Assembly: GCA_028023455.1 (NCBI GenBank)
Contig: JAQFVV010000043.1
Span: 2,045,483-2,109,482, forward strand
Direction: 5' to 3'
Length of the DNA stretch: 64,000 nucleotides
From: Epiperipatus broadwayi
Lineage: Eukaryota; Onychophora; Udeonychophora; Euonychophora; Peripatidae
Position numbers and translations under genes: made by a program. The notes under the pieces were generated by a model. It had not been told where the DNA came from. It searched no databases and worked only from the letters and a program-made list of their open reading frames with translations. Shown here piece after piece: positions 1 to 11,928 of the stretch (positions within the stretch are counted from its first letter, which is position 1; every line of letters begins with the position of its first letter).

Positions 1-1260
1 AATTCAAATACTCCATTGAAAAAAACCAAACCCCGTTGAATTTGCTTTCTTTTTTTTTTTTTTAAGACAGTAATTAAGCAGGAAGTGGGTTGTTTTTGTT
101 AGTGTGTAGATATAAAAACTAATCTTATTTTGAAATAATAAATGTAACAAAAAAAATAATAATAATACCCGACTAATTTTCTTTTTTGGACAAGTAATTC
201 CTAATAATTAGACACTGGGTTGTTTTTGTTTGTGCGTATATATATATATACAGTATAGCAAAAGTAACTGGTCACGGACGAATTCTCACAAAAATGGTAC
301 TTTTCGCGTGATCCTTAATTTTTTTTTCCCTTTCGCACCCTTAAAAGCAATTTTTGAGGGTTACCCATTCGTAATGGAATCTTCAGGACATTATTACTAA
401 ACTTACAACAGTAAAGTAAGTTACAACACATTAAAAAAAATAGACGTCTTATCAAATTTTAAAAAACTACGACTGCTTCAAATACACACACTCTCACACA
501 AAACTACAGAGAAAATAGATATTCTACTATTACGAGAAAATGATGAACAAAATCAACTACTATGGCAGCCGATCAAGGCATTTCTTTCTCTTTGCTTTTA
601 GCATAGAAAAAAAAAGCCATAACCAGCAGCCGTCGGGAACTCTTTCTGTGTTTTATCATAGAAAGAAGTCTCATTTGTGTTGGCTTCTGTCGCCACCACC
701 GCCTCCATCCAACATAACGTAAGGACTTTTCTGCGTTTATAACGTAGAAAATTTCCTCTTTTGTTGGATGAAGGCCGGTGAAACGGTATATTTCTAGGAA
801 TTTACCTAGAAATAGCGACATCTTGAGGCGAACACCAAGGATGAGAAAACAACCTATAAAACTGATGTTACCGCTATCGGTCTATAATTATTTAATTTTC
901 TATGAACTTTACCCTCTCTTTTAAATAATAATCTTACTCTTGTATTACTCCAACTACTCGGAAAAACTCTATTCTGCGCCATCTTATTAAAACAGGATAA
1001 TAACTTTACTTTTGCCCCATATCCTTCTCTAAAGCTACACTCTATTCCCTCATCATCTAGTAATACTATCTCTTTCCCCTACATTTCTCCTTTTAATGTA
1101 ATTCCAAAATTTTTTACTTCCATCTTGTGACATATATTCGGTATTGGCTGTCCTGTATACTATATAATACATGCATTAATTCAAAGATGACACTGCAGGC
1201 AGTTTTAAAAAAAAAACAGTCAATAGTCAACTTTCCACTGTGATACACAGTGTAACTGTT
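1..1260. other. AT-rich spacer, no gene seen
   Basis: The stretch holds homopolymer A/T runs, a short TA microsatellite near 236-250 and scattered stops in all frames. The open frames near 540-820 have no recognisable motif and no codon bias. I see nothing else. Confidence 0.6.
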
Positions 1261-1290
1261 ATCTTCATTTATAATTTTTCCATGTAAGAA

Positions 1291-1415
1291 GCAGGTAAAA
1301 CTCTCCATACAGTAGCACCACTCAGTGCAAGTCAGAGTAATCAATGGCACTACTGTATGGAGAGTTTTGCCTGTTTTAATAACAATTATGAGCATAAGAA
1401 ATGGTTATCATGTGA
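1291..1415. repeat. Short palindromic family A derivative
   Basis: An inverted pair: the arm starting at 1291 (AGGTAAAACTCTCCATACAG) is complementary to the arm ending near 1383 (CTGTATGGAGAGTTTTGCCT). The right side continues with the family A tail that reads into a TCATGTGA end. The loop keeps the AGAGTAATCAATGG segment of the larger family A elements at 5277, 49242 and 58362. It looks like an internally deleted copy without the hammerhead-like core. Confidence 0.7.
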
Positions 1416-1504
1416 AAAACATTTAGATCTTAAAAAATCATTTTTGTAATATTTATTTTCTATTATACTTAATTTACTGTGTAACTAAATATCTGCAGTA
1501 TATG

Positions 1505-2241
1505 TAAAGGTTTGTGATGATAGTATTTTAGATGTGATAATATGTTGGACTATTTCCATCATCTATCATTAAATGTTGAATGTCCAGAAAATTTTAAACG
1601 TCATTTAAACTTTTCCAAATACAACCAACTGTTAGTAATAACACATAAGTTAGTAGATAACACAGGTTAGTAGACAATATAGATTAGCAGATTACACGAT
1701 ATTTTGAAGGGTAATGTTGCTGGCCTGACCAATGACAATGCTAACATAGGAGTCAAACTTAGACCTTTAGGTTACCTGGTATTGCTTTAAAATTCGACAT
1801 TCAAAAACCTAAAGGTGTAAGTTTGACTCCTATGCTAACGCTGTCATTGGTCAGGCCAGCAATGTCTGAAGAAAAGTGAAGAATACCAATTGGAACATTA
1901 CGTAATCTACTAATTTAAGAATAAAAAATAAAAGTATCATTCATCAATTATATCAAGTTTAGACTACGCTTATCTACATATTGGCAAAATTATAAATATT
2001 GTATAACATAGTTGGTTAAAACGTCATCTTAAAGTCAATTTTCATAAATCTAAAAGTTGTAGGTTTGATTCCCAAGCTAATATTTATTATTGATTGGACG
2101 AATAACAAAAAGATAATAATACCATTCCAAACATTAGTAGCAGTATTAACAGTTGAATGTATATGAAAAGTTTAAATAAAATTTGAATTTTTCTAAAGAC
2201 ATTTAATAATTATTTCTAATTGATGGAAATAATCCAACATA
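1505..2241 (+). mobile_element. Foldback element, family B, long copy
   Basis: Outer arms: TTGGACTATTTCCATCATCT near 1544 and its diverged complement near 2220-2236. An inner, almost perfect inverted repeat runs 1720-1790 against 1796-1863 (core GGCCTGACCAATGACA / TGTCATTGGTCAGGCC). CTGAAGA at 1866-1872 is where other copies have the hammerhead-like core, but the downstream GAAAC has become GGAAC. A second tRNA-like stretch with a B-box-like GGTTTGATTCC lies near 2060-2072, so this copy may be composite. The target duplication is not clear. Confidence 0.65.
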
Positions 2242-3300
2242 TAACTGCAAATTATATAAAACAGTTCATTAAAAATTGACTTCTTCTGGCATACATTTAA
2301 CCTGCATTAGACAATAATGATCAAATCAAATTGCCCTATTTCAGAGCCAATTATGTCAACATTCTACTGACTACTTGTGATAATATAATTTATGTTCTGG
2401 AATAGGCAATGTAAGTAATATTTATTAAAAGTTTGATTACAAAAATCTACTAAAGAATTAGATAATATAAAATATATTAACATAATAACAAAAATCTATT
2501 ACATAATCAGATAGCACAAAATATATCAAATAATTATAGAACATAAACTAAATGTAAGATTGTAAAATATGTATTTATTTAAAATTAAACGCATATACAA
2601 AAGTGAGATGTTCTAAAATAATTCTTTTAAAAGACTTTAAATTTCTAACATTTAATTTAAAGATGTTAAATTAGTTGTTATCTGAATCCGGCTTAAAATG
2701 CAATTAAATGAAATGAACTAATCAATCAGATAATGTAAGAAATTTAATTAGCAAATACTTAAGCTAATTATGTCAATTAATTAAATTCCACCCTAATCTT
2801 ACAATGTAGATTTACTCCAGAAAACAAAACAAAAAACTGGATAAAAAGAGTGCATATTTAAGAGAGTGCAGAGTGCATTCAGTGAATTTGTGGAGAGCGA
2901 CTGTTACGAAGGAACAGCCTGGGAATTGCAAAGCAACCTACATAGATAAAGGAGGGTAGAAGCTATATGCTCAGGATTATAGTTACTTAATACTTGTGTA
3001 CATATTGTGTCTTGCTAATACAGCTCGGTGTGGATCAGAAACGATCTAAATTTATTCTCGTGTTGTGCTTAACCAGGAACAGTTGAGAACTTTGTCTAAA
3101 CTATAAACTAGTTAGCGAATTAAACTACTTTGTGAATTAAATTCTAAACTAGTTTGTGATTTAATATTTGTGTGCTGTATTTGATGAGTCAATACACAGC
3201 AAAGATATTATTAATTAATGTTGTAAGCAGAAATAGAAACAAAGGATCTATATATATAATCAATGCTTTGTTTGTTGTCTGAATATATGTACGTTTGTCA
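2242..3300. other. AT-rich spacer with a less AT-rich island
   Basis: Mostly AT-rich filler. Between about 2850 and 3110 the sequence is less AT-rich and starts with a TATATTTAAG-like box, which could be the promoter and R region of an old LTR or a host 5' region. I could not find matching LTR ends, a primer-binding site or a target duplication, so I assign no function. Confidence 0.3.
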
Positions 3301-3319
3301 GTAATGCCTTACTGAAATG

Positions 3320-3783
3320 CCCTCTGAATTTTTTTATTCAGAGGGAACTCCAGTAAATATTTTTATTATATATATAATTGTCCATAACACCATCAAATTC
3401 ATATAAAGCTAAATTGTTTAATACCTTGCCAGGTATATTTCTGAAGTGTAGCAAACAAACCAGGTTGTTAGAATTTTTTTTTTCTTTTCAATTCTGAATT
3501 TCTCATATTTGTTTATATAATATTAAAATCTTAAAAAAAAAAAATTATTAAAACAACCAATAAAAAAAAACTATTACAAAAACAGTGGTCTTTTAGACCA
3601 GGTATATTTCCCACATTTAATTTTTTTTTATTCAAAAAGTGTTCTGGTAAATAATGTTATTATATATTGTCCATAACATTGTCAAATTCACATATCAAAC
3701 ATAACAGGTATATTTAAAAATTTTAATTTAAATTTAGCTTTATTAATACCTTGCCGGGTATATTTCTGAAGTATACTAAACAG
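3320..3783. repeat. Diverged direct duplication with a small hairpin
   Basis: The segment 3345-3457 (CAGTAAATATTTTTATTATA, then ATACCTTGCCAGGTATATTT) recurs as 3650-3783 (ATACCTTGCCGGGTATATTT) at a spacing of about 325 bp. A perfect hairpin CCCTCTGAAT/ATTCAGAGGG sits at 3320-3345, just before the first copy. No coding content is visible. Confidence 0.6.
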
Positions 3784-3849
3784 GTCGAAAATAGCAGCCT
3801 TTCCAAAGGCCGAATACATTTCTGGTATGTTTATATTAAGAAAAGGTAG

Positions 3850-5263
3850 TATAAATAGCGAGAAATGTGGATGATGATAAAGATATTAGGATATAAAATG
3901 ATTTTTTTATGTCTGGGAAATGTAGAGAAAATATATTTTTAAAATTATCAAAAGTCAAAATTAAAAATTAGTTTCATTAATATGCATAGAATAGAGATTT
4001 GGATAAATAGGGACAATTAGCAGAGGATTTTATAAGAGAAAAATTAAATGGGTTGCAGTAGTGGAATGTAAAAGGATGGGTGAATAGATGTGATTATAAT
4101 AAGAAAGGGAAGAATACAGAGTTTATTATTAATGAAAATATTTCAGAAAGAAATTCTAAGATATAAACTAAATTAAAACTACGCAGAGAGAAATAAATGT
4201 GTTGAATTTAGCTAGTGGGGATAAGATGTCAAAAAATAAATATGAGATGTTGGTAATGCTTATATATGGACTTAGATGATTTTTAAAAAGAATAAATGCA
4301 AAACCCTAATTTTAAATGATATTAAGTCATATTAATAAAAGTGATGGAATAGAGATTATTAATGAAGTATTATTGAAATGGATGGGTATGAAATACAGAA
4401 TAAAAATTGACATCTGAGTAAAGAATATGATAGAGAATTTGCTTCATTGAGACAGAATCTGAAGTACATTACTGATTAAGTAGCGGTATATATATAAAAA
4501 ACTAGATAATATAAGAAAAAAAGACTACGTAATGAATATAACTTTTTATATCAGAAAAGTTAAGTATAGAACATTATAAAAGAATAAAAAATAAAAGATG
4601 GATCCAAATTGAATAGCATTAATAATGTTTTAAAAGCAATTACGAAAAATATAAAAAATTAAAAATTTATAAAATAGATTGATGATGTGAAGAAAGTTGC
4701 AAAGAAAGGGGTTTATTTAGAACCAATACAATTAATAAAATGAAAAATGGAATAAATATGATTTAGAAGATGTGAATGAGCAAAAAAAAACATATAGAAA
4801 AGATAAAAAGACTGAATGTTAAGAAGCAAACAAAGGAGAAAGTAAAAATCAGATGTAATAAAATTAAAATAGAAATGGTGTTGATAAGACATTAATTGTG
4901 CAGGACAGGATAAATTTTGTGAACAATTTTGTAAGATTTATTAGGAAGGTAAGATTTGTTAGGAAGATGAATATATATAAAAAAGAAAATATATTGTCAA
5001 CAGTAAAAGAAAGAAAATGTTGGGATAGAGAGGAACTTTTAAAAAAAATCATTGTGTTTATACTGAAAGATGTAGATGATAAAGAGTTGTGTGAATCTAT
5101 ATTAGTTCAAAGATACATTGAAAAAAAAACATAGATAGAATAATTAACCCATGAACAAAGCAACAGTTTAATAAAAAATAGAAAAGCAAGAAAAGTGGTT
5201 TACCAGTTAAAATGATAATAGGCATAGGAAGGTCACGAGAGTTGGTTTAAGGGAAAGATTTAC
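3850..5263 (+). other. AT-rich, purine-rich stretch, possibly LINE-derived
   Basis: The plus strand is rich in purines and A. A 78-codon open frame at 4898-5134 is the longest and is rich in K, R, V and I, but I recognise no motif in it. The stretch lies upstream of a reverse-transcriptase remnant, so it may be the decayed N-terminal part of that LINE. This is an inference from position only. Confidence 0.25.
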
Positions 5264-5276
5264 TAAAATAATAAAT

Positions 5277-5860
5277 AAAACTCACTATACGTATTGCCAC
5301 ACACAGCAAGCTAAAGTAATCAATGAATGCCAGAAGGCTTATGCATAAAATCCCCATCTAGTGCCTACTCATCCAATATCCCCAGACTAGTTTCTGGCTT
5401 GTGGCCTTCGTCAGTGAGGAGCCTTGGATCTGAGAGCACTGCACCTAGATCTTAGGATCTAATGCAACCCTCCAGCAGCCGCCTTTTATCTCCATTTAAC
5501 TACAAAACAATGAGTCTTAAACTGAAAACACCTTAATGTTTTCAATCCAAGCCCAATAGTCATATGGGTCTGAACCCAGTTCAGTACCCATACATTTTGG
5601 TGCCTTTGGTTCTTTAATAACCATAGCCACCACTATCCTATTAGGCAGGATTGGTTTTAAGCCAATAAACATCACATGACCACCACTTCTTATGCTTGTG
5701 TATAGCTGTTGTTAAAACAGGCAAAACTCACTATACGTATTGCCACACACTCTAGCTTGCTGTGTGTGGCAATACGTATAATGAGTTTTGCCTGTTTTAA
5801 CAACAGCTATACACAAGCATAAAAAGTGGTGGTCATGTGGTCATGTGATGTTTATTGGCT
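5277..5860 (-). mobile_element. Foldback element, family A, with 13-bp duplication
   Basis: The element lies between exact copies of TAAAATAATAAAT at 5264-5276 and 5861-5873. Its right half is a large hairpin: about 5660-5756 folds onto 5757-5860, with the arms joined near TCTAGC. On the minus strand the left half holds CTGACGA (5414-5408), an AGGC-CACAA-GCCA hairpin and GAAAC (5394-5390), the hammerhead-like core of the family. The right end is the conserved family end (minus CACATGACC preceded by AATAAACAT). The left end stops within the GAGTTTT arm, as if truncated. The flanking DNA reads as one interrupted stretch. Confidence 0.85.
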
Positions 5861-5876
5861 TAAAATAATAAATGAT

Positions 5877-7170
5877 AAGATTCGACAGGAATGGAAGAGT
5901 GTCAATATAAGACTATTACTTTAACAGTTGGAGATGATAATTTATTCATTATTACTTAGTTGATTAATGCTGGGCTCGGTTTGATGAAATGAATGATGGC
6001 AGGTTCTGAAACTCAAGTTCCATGATTGTGAACCAGTCTGGTCATTTCCAATGCTTGAACTTCTTATGAATTCCCAAGTAAGAAGACAAATATTTTTTTG
6101 GGTTGATATAAGGGGAAAATAAACTTCTTGATGTGAAAAAGATTTGTGATAGAATAGATTAGAATATATTATGAAATAATCTTGAAAATATAGAATAGTT
6201 TTGGGTTGTTAAGAACTATTAAGAATAATTACAAGAATTGCCCATACATAAATGTTTGGGTCAAAAAGATAAATGGATTCATCCTATCTCTTCAAAAAGA
6301 CTTTATCTTGTCTTTGGAAAGTGAGAGTATTCATTTATAATATAAAATCTTCAAAACGCATGTGCATTAGCTTAATCACTGAATATTACTATTAAAGAAT
6401 ATTTTTTGTAAATAGTTACTGGGGAACCTACAACCAATGAACATTAAATATGAAATCAGGATTGAAGCAATGGTCCATTATCATTTGTTATTTTTTTTTC
6501 TAAAAAAAATTGAAAATTGATATAGAAAAATTAGGTATAACAACAATAGGGATTGCCATTGTGAGAATTAGGAGAATGTAAAATATAGCAGTTTTATTTG
6601 TATTTATATATTGGACTACTTCCATCATCTAATATTAAGTATATACTGCCTTTGGCAGGATGGCTCAGTTGGTTAGAGTGTTACCTTAAAATTCAATACT
6701 CAGGAATCTAAAAGTCCATGTTCGAGTCCCATGTAATACTGTTACTGGTCAGGCCAGCAGCACCTTAAGAAGAGAGAAGAAGAATACTAGAAACATTGTG
6801 CATATACTAACCTATGCTAACAGTTGAATGCATTTGGAATATTTAAAGAAAGTTAAATTTTTCTAAAGACATTCAATACTTGATATTAGATGATGGAAAT
6901 AGTCCAATATAAAAAGACAACTAGAACACCATCATCACAAGCCTTCAGGATGGCAGTTTTATCTGTTTGTCCATATGATAATTTTTGAAAATGCTGTTTA
7001 TAAGAATGCAGAGGGGGAAAATGATATATTCATAATTAAAAGAAAGAGTAAAAGTGAAGAATGGAAAAGAATAGATATTTGTATTGAAGAAGTTAAAGAA
7101 ACAGAGCAATATAGATATAGCTACTTTATTGAATGGGAAATTATACCAATAGTTAGAAATTGGAACTGAA
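5877..7170 (+). pseudogene. LINE reverse transcriptase remnant, split by an insertion
   Basis: Two short reverse-transcriptase-like motifs are visible. DVKKICDRID, encoded from 6130, resembles the motif A region (D-K-AFD-I) of non-LTR reverse transcriptases. SGLKQWS, encoded from 6456, resembles the G-KQG-P-SP-LF motif. Many stops and frameshifts break the frame. A family B foldback element (6602-6952) interrupts the remnant. The sequence after it continues into a 64-codon frame (6975-7169) whose start (FENAVYKNAEG) could be downstream thumb sequence. The LINE clade cannot be told, and coding ability is lost. The identification rests on short motifs only. Confidence 0.4.
6602..6952 (+). mobile_element. 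Foldback element, family B, with 14-bp duplication
   Basis: It is flanked by GCAGTTTTATTTGT (6588-6601) and GCAGTTTTATCTGT (6953-6966), one mismatch in 14. Left arm TTGGACTACTTCCATCATCT (from about 6611) pairs with AGATGATGGAAATAGTCCAA near 6889-6908. Inside is a tRNA-like module (about 6655-6735) with a GGCTCAGTTGGTTAGAG A-box-like stretch and a GTTCGAGTCCC B-box-like stretch. After it comes TTACTGGTCAGGCCAGCAGC and a degenerate hammerhead-like core (CTTAAGA ... AGAAAC). The right end carries the family tail ATCATCACAAGCCT. Confidence 0.85.
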
Positions 7171-8160
7171 ACAAAAAATAAAAACCAGAATGGGATTGAT
7201 TAAAAATCTTTTTAATTCAACCTATTCTATATCTTTATTATGATTTTCATATTACAAGCACGAAATATGAGCAGTAATTTGGGAAGAAGTGATATTTGCT
7301 TTTGAAATTATAGCAAATTATATTGGCCAGGGAATTCAGAAATTTTTAGATAGATTTTTTTAAAAAAAAACTAAATACATATACATTAAATGATGAATTG
7401 TGGGTAGTAATGAGGCTATTAAAGAAGAAATGAAATCCCAATTTCTATTCTAATGATGGAAATTAAACAATTTAAAATGTCATTATGTTATAATATATGA
7501 ATGAAAATAGATTAGTAAAAATAATATTTAACTGAATTAAATGGAGAGATCAACAAATACATTAGACTAAGTGTTATAATATGTAAAGTTAATAAATAAA
7601 AAAAATTATTTTTACGTCATAAATCAGATATATTGTAACGCTAATGAAATATATGTTCTGAAACACACACATATATCTGTGTTATATATTTGATAATAGA
7701 AAAATAAACAAATTGTTAAGAAAAATGAGAATAATTAAAAAAAATAATATATTTAAGAAATAGATTTTTAAAATGTAATTTTGTAAAAATGAAAGATTGT
7801 GTTATTTTTCTGCTTAGAATAAAGCTATTTATTAAGAATGGGGTGGGAAAAAGAAACAGGAGAAATAAAGAGCTTAAAACCTGCTTTCTCTTCTTTTTAT
7901 TAATTAAAAAGAAAAAGAAAGAAATATTTTAAAAACTTAATAAATGTAAAATGTTAAAATAAAATTAGTTTATAAAAGAAACTTTCATGAAATATCTCAT
8001 TGACAGGAATGCAATTAATTTGGAAAGATTCCTGAATGATAAGATATTAGACTAATCTAATAAAGATTAGATGAAATAAAATGTAAAAATTAATTAAAAC
8101 TAGATTTAAGTTATAATAAAAATTAAAACTATGATAAGGAAATAAACAATGGTAGAGTTA
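7171..8160. other. AT-rich spacer, no gene seen
   Basis: Extremely A/T-rich, with long runs of A and no open frame with recognisable content. Nothing else seen. Confidence 0.6.
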
Positions 8161-8299
8161 GATATAAAGTTACAGCTTGGCTATTGTTCATTCATTTCTT
8201 GATTCATTCAGATATTCAGACAGAGAGTCAATCTTTCAAAAGTTGTTGCAAATTTTGAGTTCACCAATTCATTGATCCATTCATTGCTTAGGGCATAGT

Positions 8300-9115
8300 T
8301 AACATGACCCTCAGTGAACCAGTCATTACAGCTGTGGACAATATCAATGGAGAAGCTGCAGAATTAGCAACATGCATTGACTAGAAAGCCATAGGAGTGT
8401 TCAACTGGGCTTCATGATCCGAGTCCTCAGCTCCATCAACTGTCCTCACCTGGAACCAATCCCTAAACTGTAAAATAGATGCTGTTGCATACTCTCTCTC
8501 CCATTGTCAAGACAAAAAATGGAAGGAAAGCCATGAAACCCTCGATGGAAACCAAAAGGCCAAATGGTTGGAAATTAACACTAATGAAAACCTAGGTAAA
8601 TATATTTTCAATAAACTGTCTAGATATGTTATTTATTTTGAAGTGACAAGAACTTTAATGAAGGACTATCATAAAATTTAGCCTTAATGTAATCATTTAC
8701 ATTTCCTTTATGTAAAGTTTTATTATGTTACGTTATATATGTGTGTGCATGAATAAATAATGTTTGCTTAATTGTTATTTGATCTATTCTCTCTCTCTCT
8801 TCGTCACTGCGTCACCATTAATTTAAGGGTATAAATATTTGTATATGTTAAGTAAAATGTGCTAGACCTTATGATAAAGAGTAGGACTTAGCTTGGGATA
8901 TTTCAAGCACTGGATTCATGTGCCTCTCATTAAAGCATGCTGGATATATATAACATATGGTCAGCTGGTGCCTGAGACTTTGTTCTCAAAACAAATAAAA
9001 TGCTTTGGTTGGCAGGTTTTGTTCCAGCAGTCGAGGGGTACCATAGTCAGGAAATATAGTCAAGCTGAGCATTTGTATAGCCTCAATCTGGCTATAGGTA
9101 TCATTGATGGTTAAT
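8300..9115 (+). other. Unrecognised stretch with possible coding remnants
   Basis: Two pieces are less AT-rich than their surroundings. From about 8421 to 8597 one frame is open (LNCKIDAVAYSLSHCQ is part of it) and ends at a donor-like CTAG|GTAAAT, but an in-frame stop precedes it and no strong acceptor is seen. From 8893 to 9114 there is an open frame of 73 codons starting at ATG (MGYFKHWIHVPLIKACW). I recognise neither. They may be decayed exons, a processed pseudogene or transposon sequence. Confidence 0.2.
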
Positions 9116-9730
9116 CTATCAATGGTATTCTACCCCTCTGCTTGATGGTGCATATGATCTGTTGCTGCAGGTATTAAAGATATAATTAAATAATTGCATA
9201 AAATAAAATGGTAATAAATAAGTCTTATAAGTAAATAATAAAAATAAGATATAAAAAAAATAATAATATATCAAGAACAATTATGAAATAAGATTATTAA
9301 AGGCGTATGGTTCAGTACAATATATTACAGTGAAAAATAATAGAGAGTCAGAAAAGGTTGGTTTAAAAAAAAGAAATAGAACTGTAAAAAAAAAAATGTA
9401 AGTAAAAAATAGTTTAAAGTATTATAAGAATATATAATAATTTTGAAGAAATATTATATTTCTTTGATGCAAAAACAGTAACTTTGGGGGAAAATGTCAA
9501 AGATGAATTTTGACCACGATCGTGATTTATCCTGAGATGGGAAAATATTGAACATTTATTTCTGAAATGGAACATGTTGAAAGAGATCCAGGAAAAATTA
9601 TGAAGAACAGGAAAAATGAGAAGATTGAGGAAAAGAGAGATTTTCTGCTTTTTGTTTAGTACTTTATATATAATATTCAAATATAAGTATATTGTCTATA
9701 TTAAAGTTAATGTAACAAGAAGGGATCTGA
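9116..9730. other. AT-rich spacer, no gene seen
   Basis: A/T-rich with poly-A runs and no recognisable motif in either strand. Confidence 0.55.
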
Positions 9731-9826
9731 AATCAGACTTTCAAGCCCCCTGCAGTTATGCATTCCATCTTATACAACTGATACACATGACCACATACAT
9801 GTGAAAAAGATAAATGATCTCCAATA
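9731..9826 (-). repeat. Family D foldback fragment
   Basis: TCAGACTTTCAAG followed by TGATACACATGACCACATAC and AAAAAGATAAATGATCTCCAA matches the end and tail section of family D elements (compare 51330-51400 and 56257-56345), in minus orientation. It stops just before the hammerhead-like core. Confidence 0.7.
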
Positions 9827-10240
9827 TATAAGAGGGAGGGGGATGGATATGAGGAAAGGATATTGAAATTAATGAAATAATTTTATTAAAATGGGATAAA
9901 AGAAAAAAAATGGGATGCAAAAACGTTTCTAATTGTAATAGATATGTAGTTATAGAGGGTTTTTGTGATGTCTAATATTTTCAAAGGAGGAGAGAGTTTA
10001 ACTTAGGTGCATAATTATGCAAATGAACAGTGATTATATATATATAATTAAAAGCAATGCTAAAAAAGAAAGAAAATCCTTTTTAATACGAATTAAAAAA
10101 ATTGCATCAAACAGAATTTAAATCTGTCAAGTAAAAATCTAAATGATTTTAATGGTTGATATAATTTCATGATTTTTTAAAATTATTTTAGATGTATTTT
10201 TATCTTTTATCTCTTTAATAATTTAATAAGTATTAGTGAA
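9827..10240. other. AT-rich spacer, no gene seen
   Basis: A/T-rich with a short TA repeat near 10036-10046. Nothing else seen. Confidence 0.5.
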
Positions 10241-10242
10241 AG

Positions 10243-10325
10243 TGAATAAACATCACATGATCTCCATTTCTTACTCTGACTTGCACTGAGTGGCAATACT
10301 GTACGGAGAGTTTTGCCTGTTTTAG
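10243..10325. repeat. Family A derivative, internally deleted
   Basis: AATAAACATCACATGATCTCC, the fixed family A end, is joined to TGCACTGAGTGGCAATACTG and GAGAGTTTTGCCTGTTTTA, the opposite arm. The central part with the hammerhead-like core is missing. Confidence 0.65.
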
Positions 10326-10621
10326 GTAATATGTCGAAAGCATGCTAAGCTTGTATAAAAGCTAAAATTAAAATACTGGTATGTAGATTACCTTTTCTGT
10401 ATAAATGTCCAGAACATTTATGTGAATATTATTCATAAATCAATAAATTCATATGCAGTTTGCAAAACAAAACTGTTTTTTTTAATATTCACGCTGAAGT
10501 ATATTAGTAACATTTTTATTGTATGTTGTTTAAGCTTTATATATATTATGTGTGTGTTGGTAAATTCAGTCTTGTCCATCACTATTAAACTTTAAACTAA
10601 CAATAGAATCTTGGGTTTAAC

Positions 10622-10834
10622 CAGGTATGGACAGCCTGTAGCCCATGACCTACGTATAGCCTTTTATGAATTTCTTTATAACCCAATAATTTACTATGAC
10701 AACAGCATTCTTTAAAAGTCCTTCGCAGTTTTTATAGATAACTCACATGAATTTTTTCTTTCGGTGGTGTTGTCTAATTTATGATGAGCAATATCTTAGG
10801 AGATCTTCTACTCAAAAAAAGGGTCCAAGCCTGA
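10622..10834. mobile_element. Possible non-autonomous hAT fragment
   Basis: The left side CAGGTATGGACAGCCTGTAG followed by CCCATGACC resembles the terminus of many hAT MITEs (CAGGG-TGGGCAACCTG-GGCCC). The right side AAAAAAAGGGTCCAAGCCTG could be the matching end. No 8-bp duplication is visible, so the borders are uncertain. Confidence 0.35.
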
Positions 10835-11534
10835 TTTATATTGGACTGCAGTTTCTATTTTTTTTTTTAATATTTCAAAAAACAATTATTAATCTAATAA
10901 GATAATTATTCATTTAAGTATTTTTTTAATAAAATGTTTTTGAGCATATTCAAAATCAAATACATTTTAAATATATTTATTTTATTATTTGTGTATGGGT
11001 CCATAAAACAAAATATACGCTTTTTACCTCCCACAATCTTTTCAACTTGTTTATAAAACAATAGTATACAAAATCATCAACCCAATAACAATCTTCCTTT
11101 ATTCAGTTCCTTGATATATGTAGTACCAAAAATAATAACATTCATTTTCCATCCATTAAGAAAATAGCAAAATAAAATAAGTTTTCACATTAACATAAAC
11201 AGGAAGAAAAGAGCAAATGCATAAACAAATATTTTAAAAAGGCTGCTTTGAAGTGTGAAAAATATCAGATCATAAAAGATTTTTTTTAATAACGAAGTAA
11301 TAACAAAAAAAATAAACACAATTACTATTTTAAAAAAAGACATTTAGTTAAAGTTTATTTATACTTTTTTTTTTTTAAAAAAAGGGGGTTTAAAAATTAT
11401 TTTACTTCTTTATAAAGTCTGCATATGTTTCACATATATCGTGTACTGATATTCCATTATATTATACAGATGCTATATATATACAAATTTATGTTAAATG
11501 CATTACAGTAATATGGCAAATACCATCTGCTTTT
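10835..11534. other. AT-rich spacer, no gene seen
   Basis: A/T-rich with T and A runs and short TA repeats. Nothing recognisable. Confidence 0.55.
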
Positions 11535-11542
11535 GCCTAAAG

Positions 11543-11850
11543 CAGGGGTCGCCAAACTTTTTTGATCATAGACCCCTATATCATTTTTCGAAATCTCCAT
11601 CGACCCCCAAAAAAGTAATTTTCAGTTAATTAAAATAAAACTATCTATTAGGTACTGTGTTTGTACATTTATTTTATGATTTTAAGCATTTATTAAAGTA
11701 ATTTTACATTGTGTAACAATAGTTTTATGAAAAATATGTGTGATTTGCATATTAAGAATTGTTTTTCCTTCGACCCCCTGGCTCAGATCGACCCCTACTT
11801 TTGTTAAATAGACCCCTGGGGGTCTATATAGACCACTTTGGCGACCTCTG
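11543..11850. mobile_element. Non-autonomous hAT element (MITE), 308 bp
   Basis: Termini CAGGGGTCGCCAAACTTTTT and (complement of the right end) CAGAGGTCGCCAAAGTGG form an imperfect terminal inverted repeat. Exact 8-bp direct repeats GCCTAAAG flank it at 11535-11542 and 11851-11858, the size that hAT transposases make. Inside are no coding frames, only subterminal GACCCC-rich blocks (near 11570-11605 and 11770-11825). It depends on a hAT transposase supplied elsewhere. Confidence 0.9.
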
Positions 11851-11928
11851 GCCTAAAGCATGTCATGAACTCAGACAGTTTTTGAGACTATAACGGTATC
11901 TTCAGAAAACTAAATTGATTCCCTAATG

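Noticed and set aside
2664-3228. Solo LTR with promoter
   Set aside because: The less AT-rich island and a TATA-like box are suggestive, but ends, primer site and target duplication could not be found.
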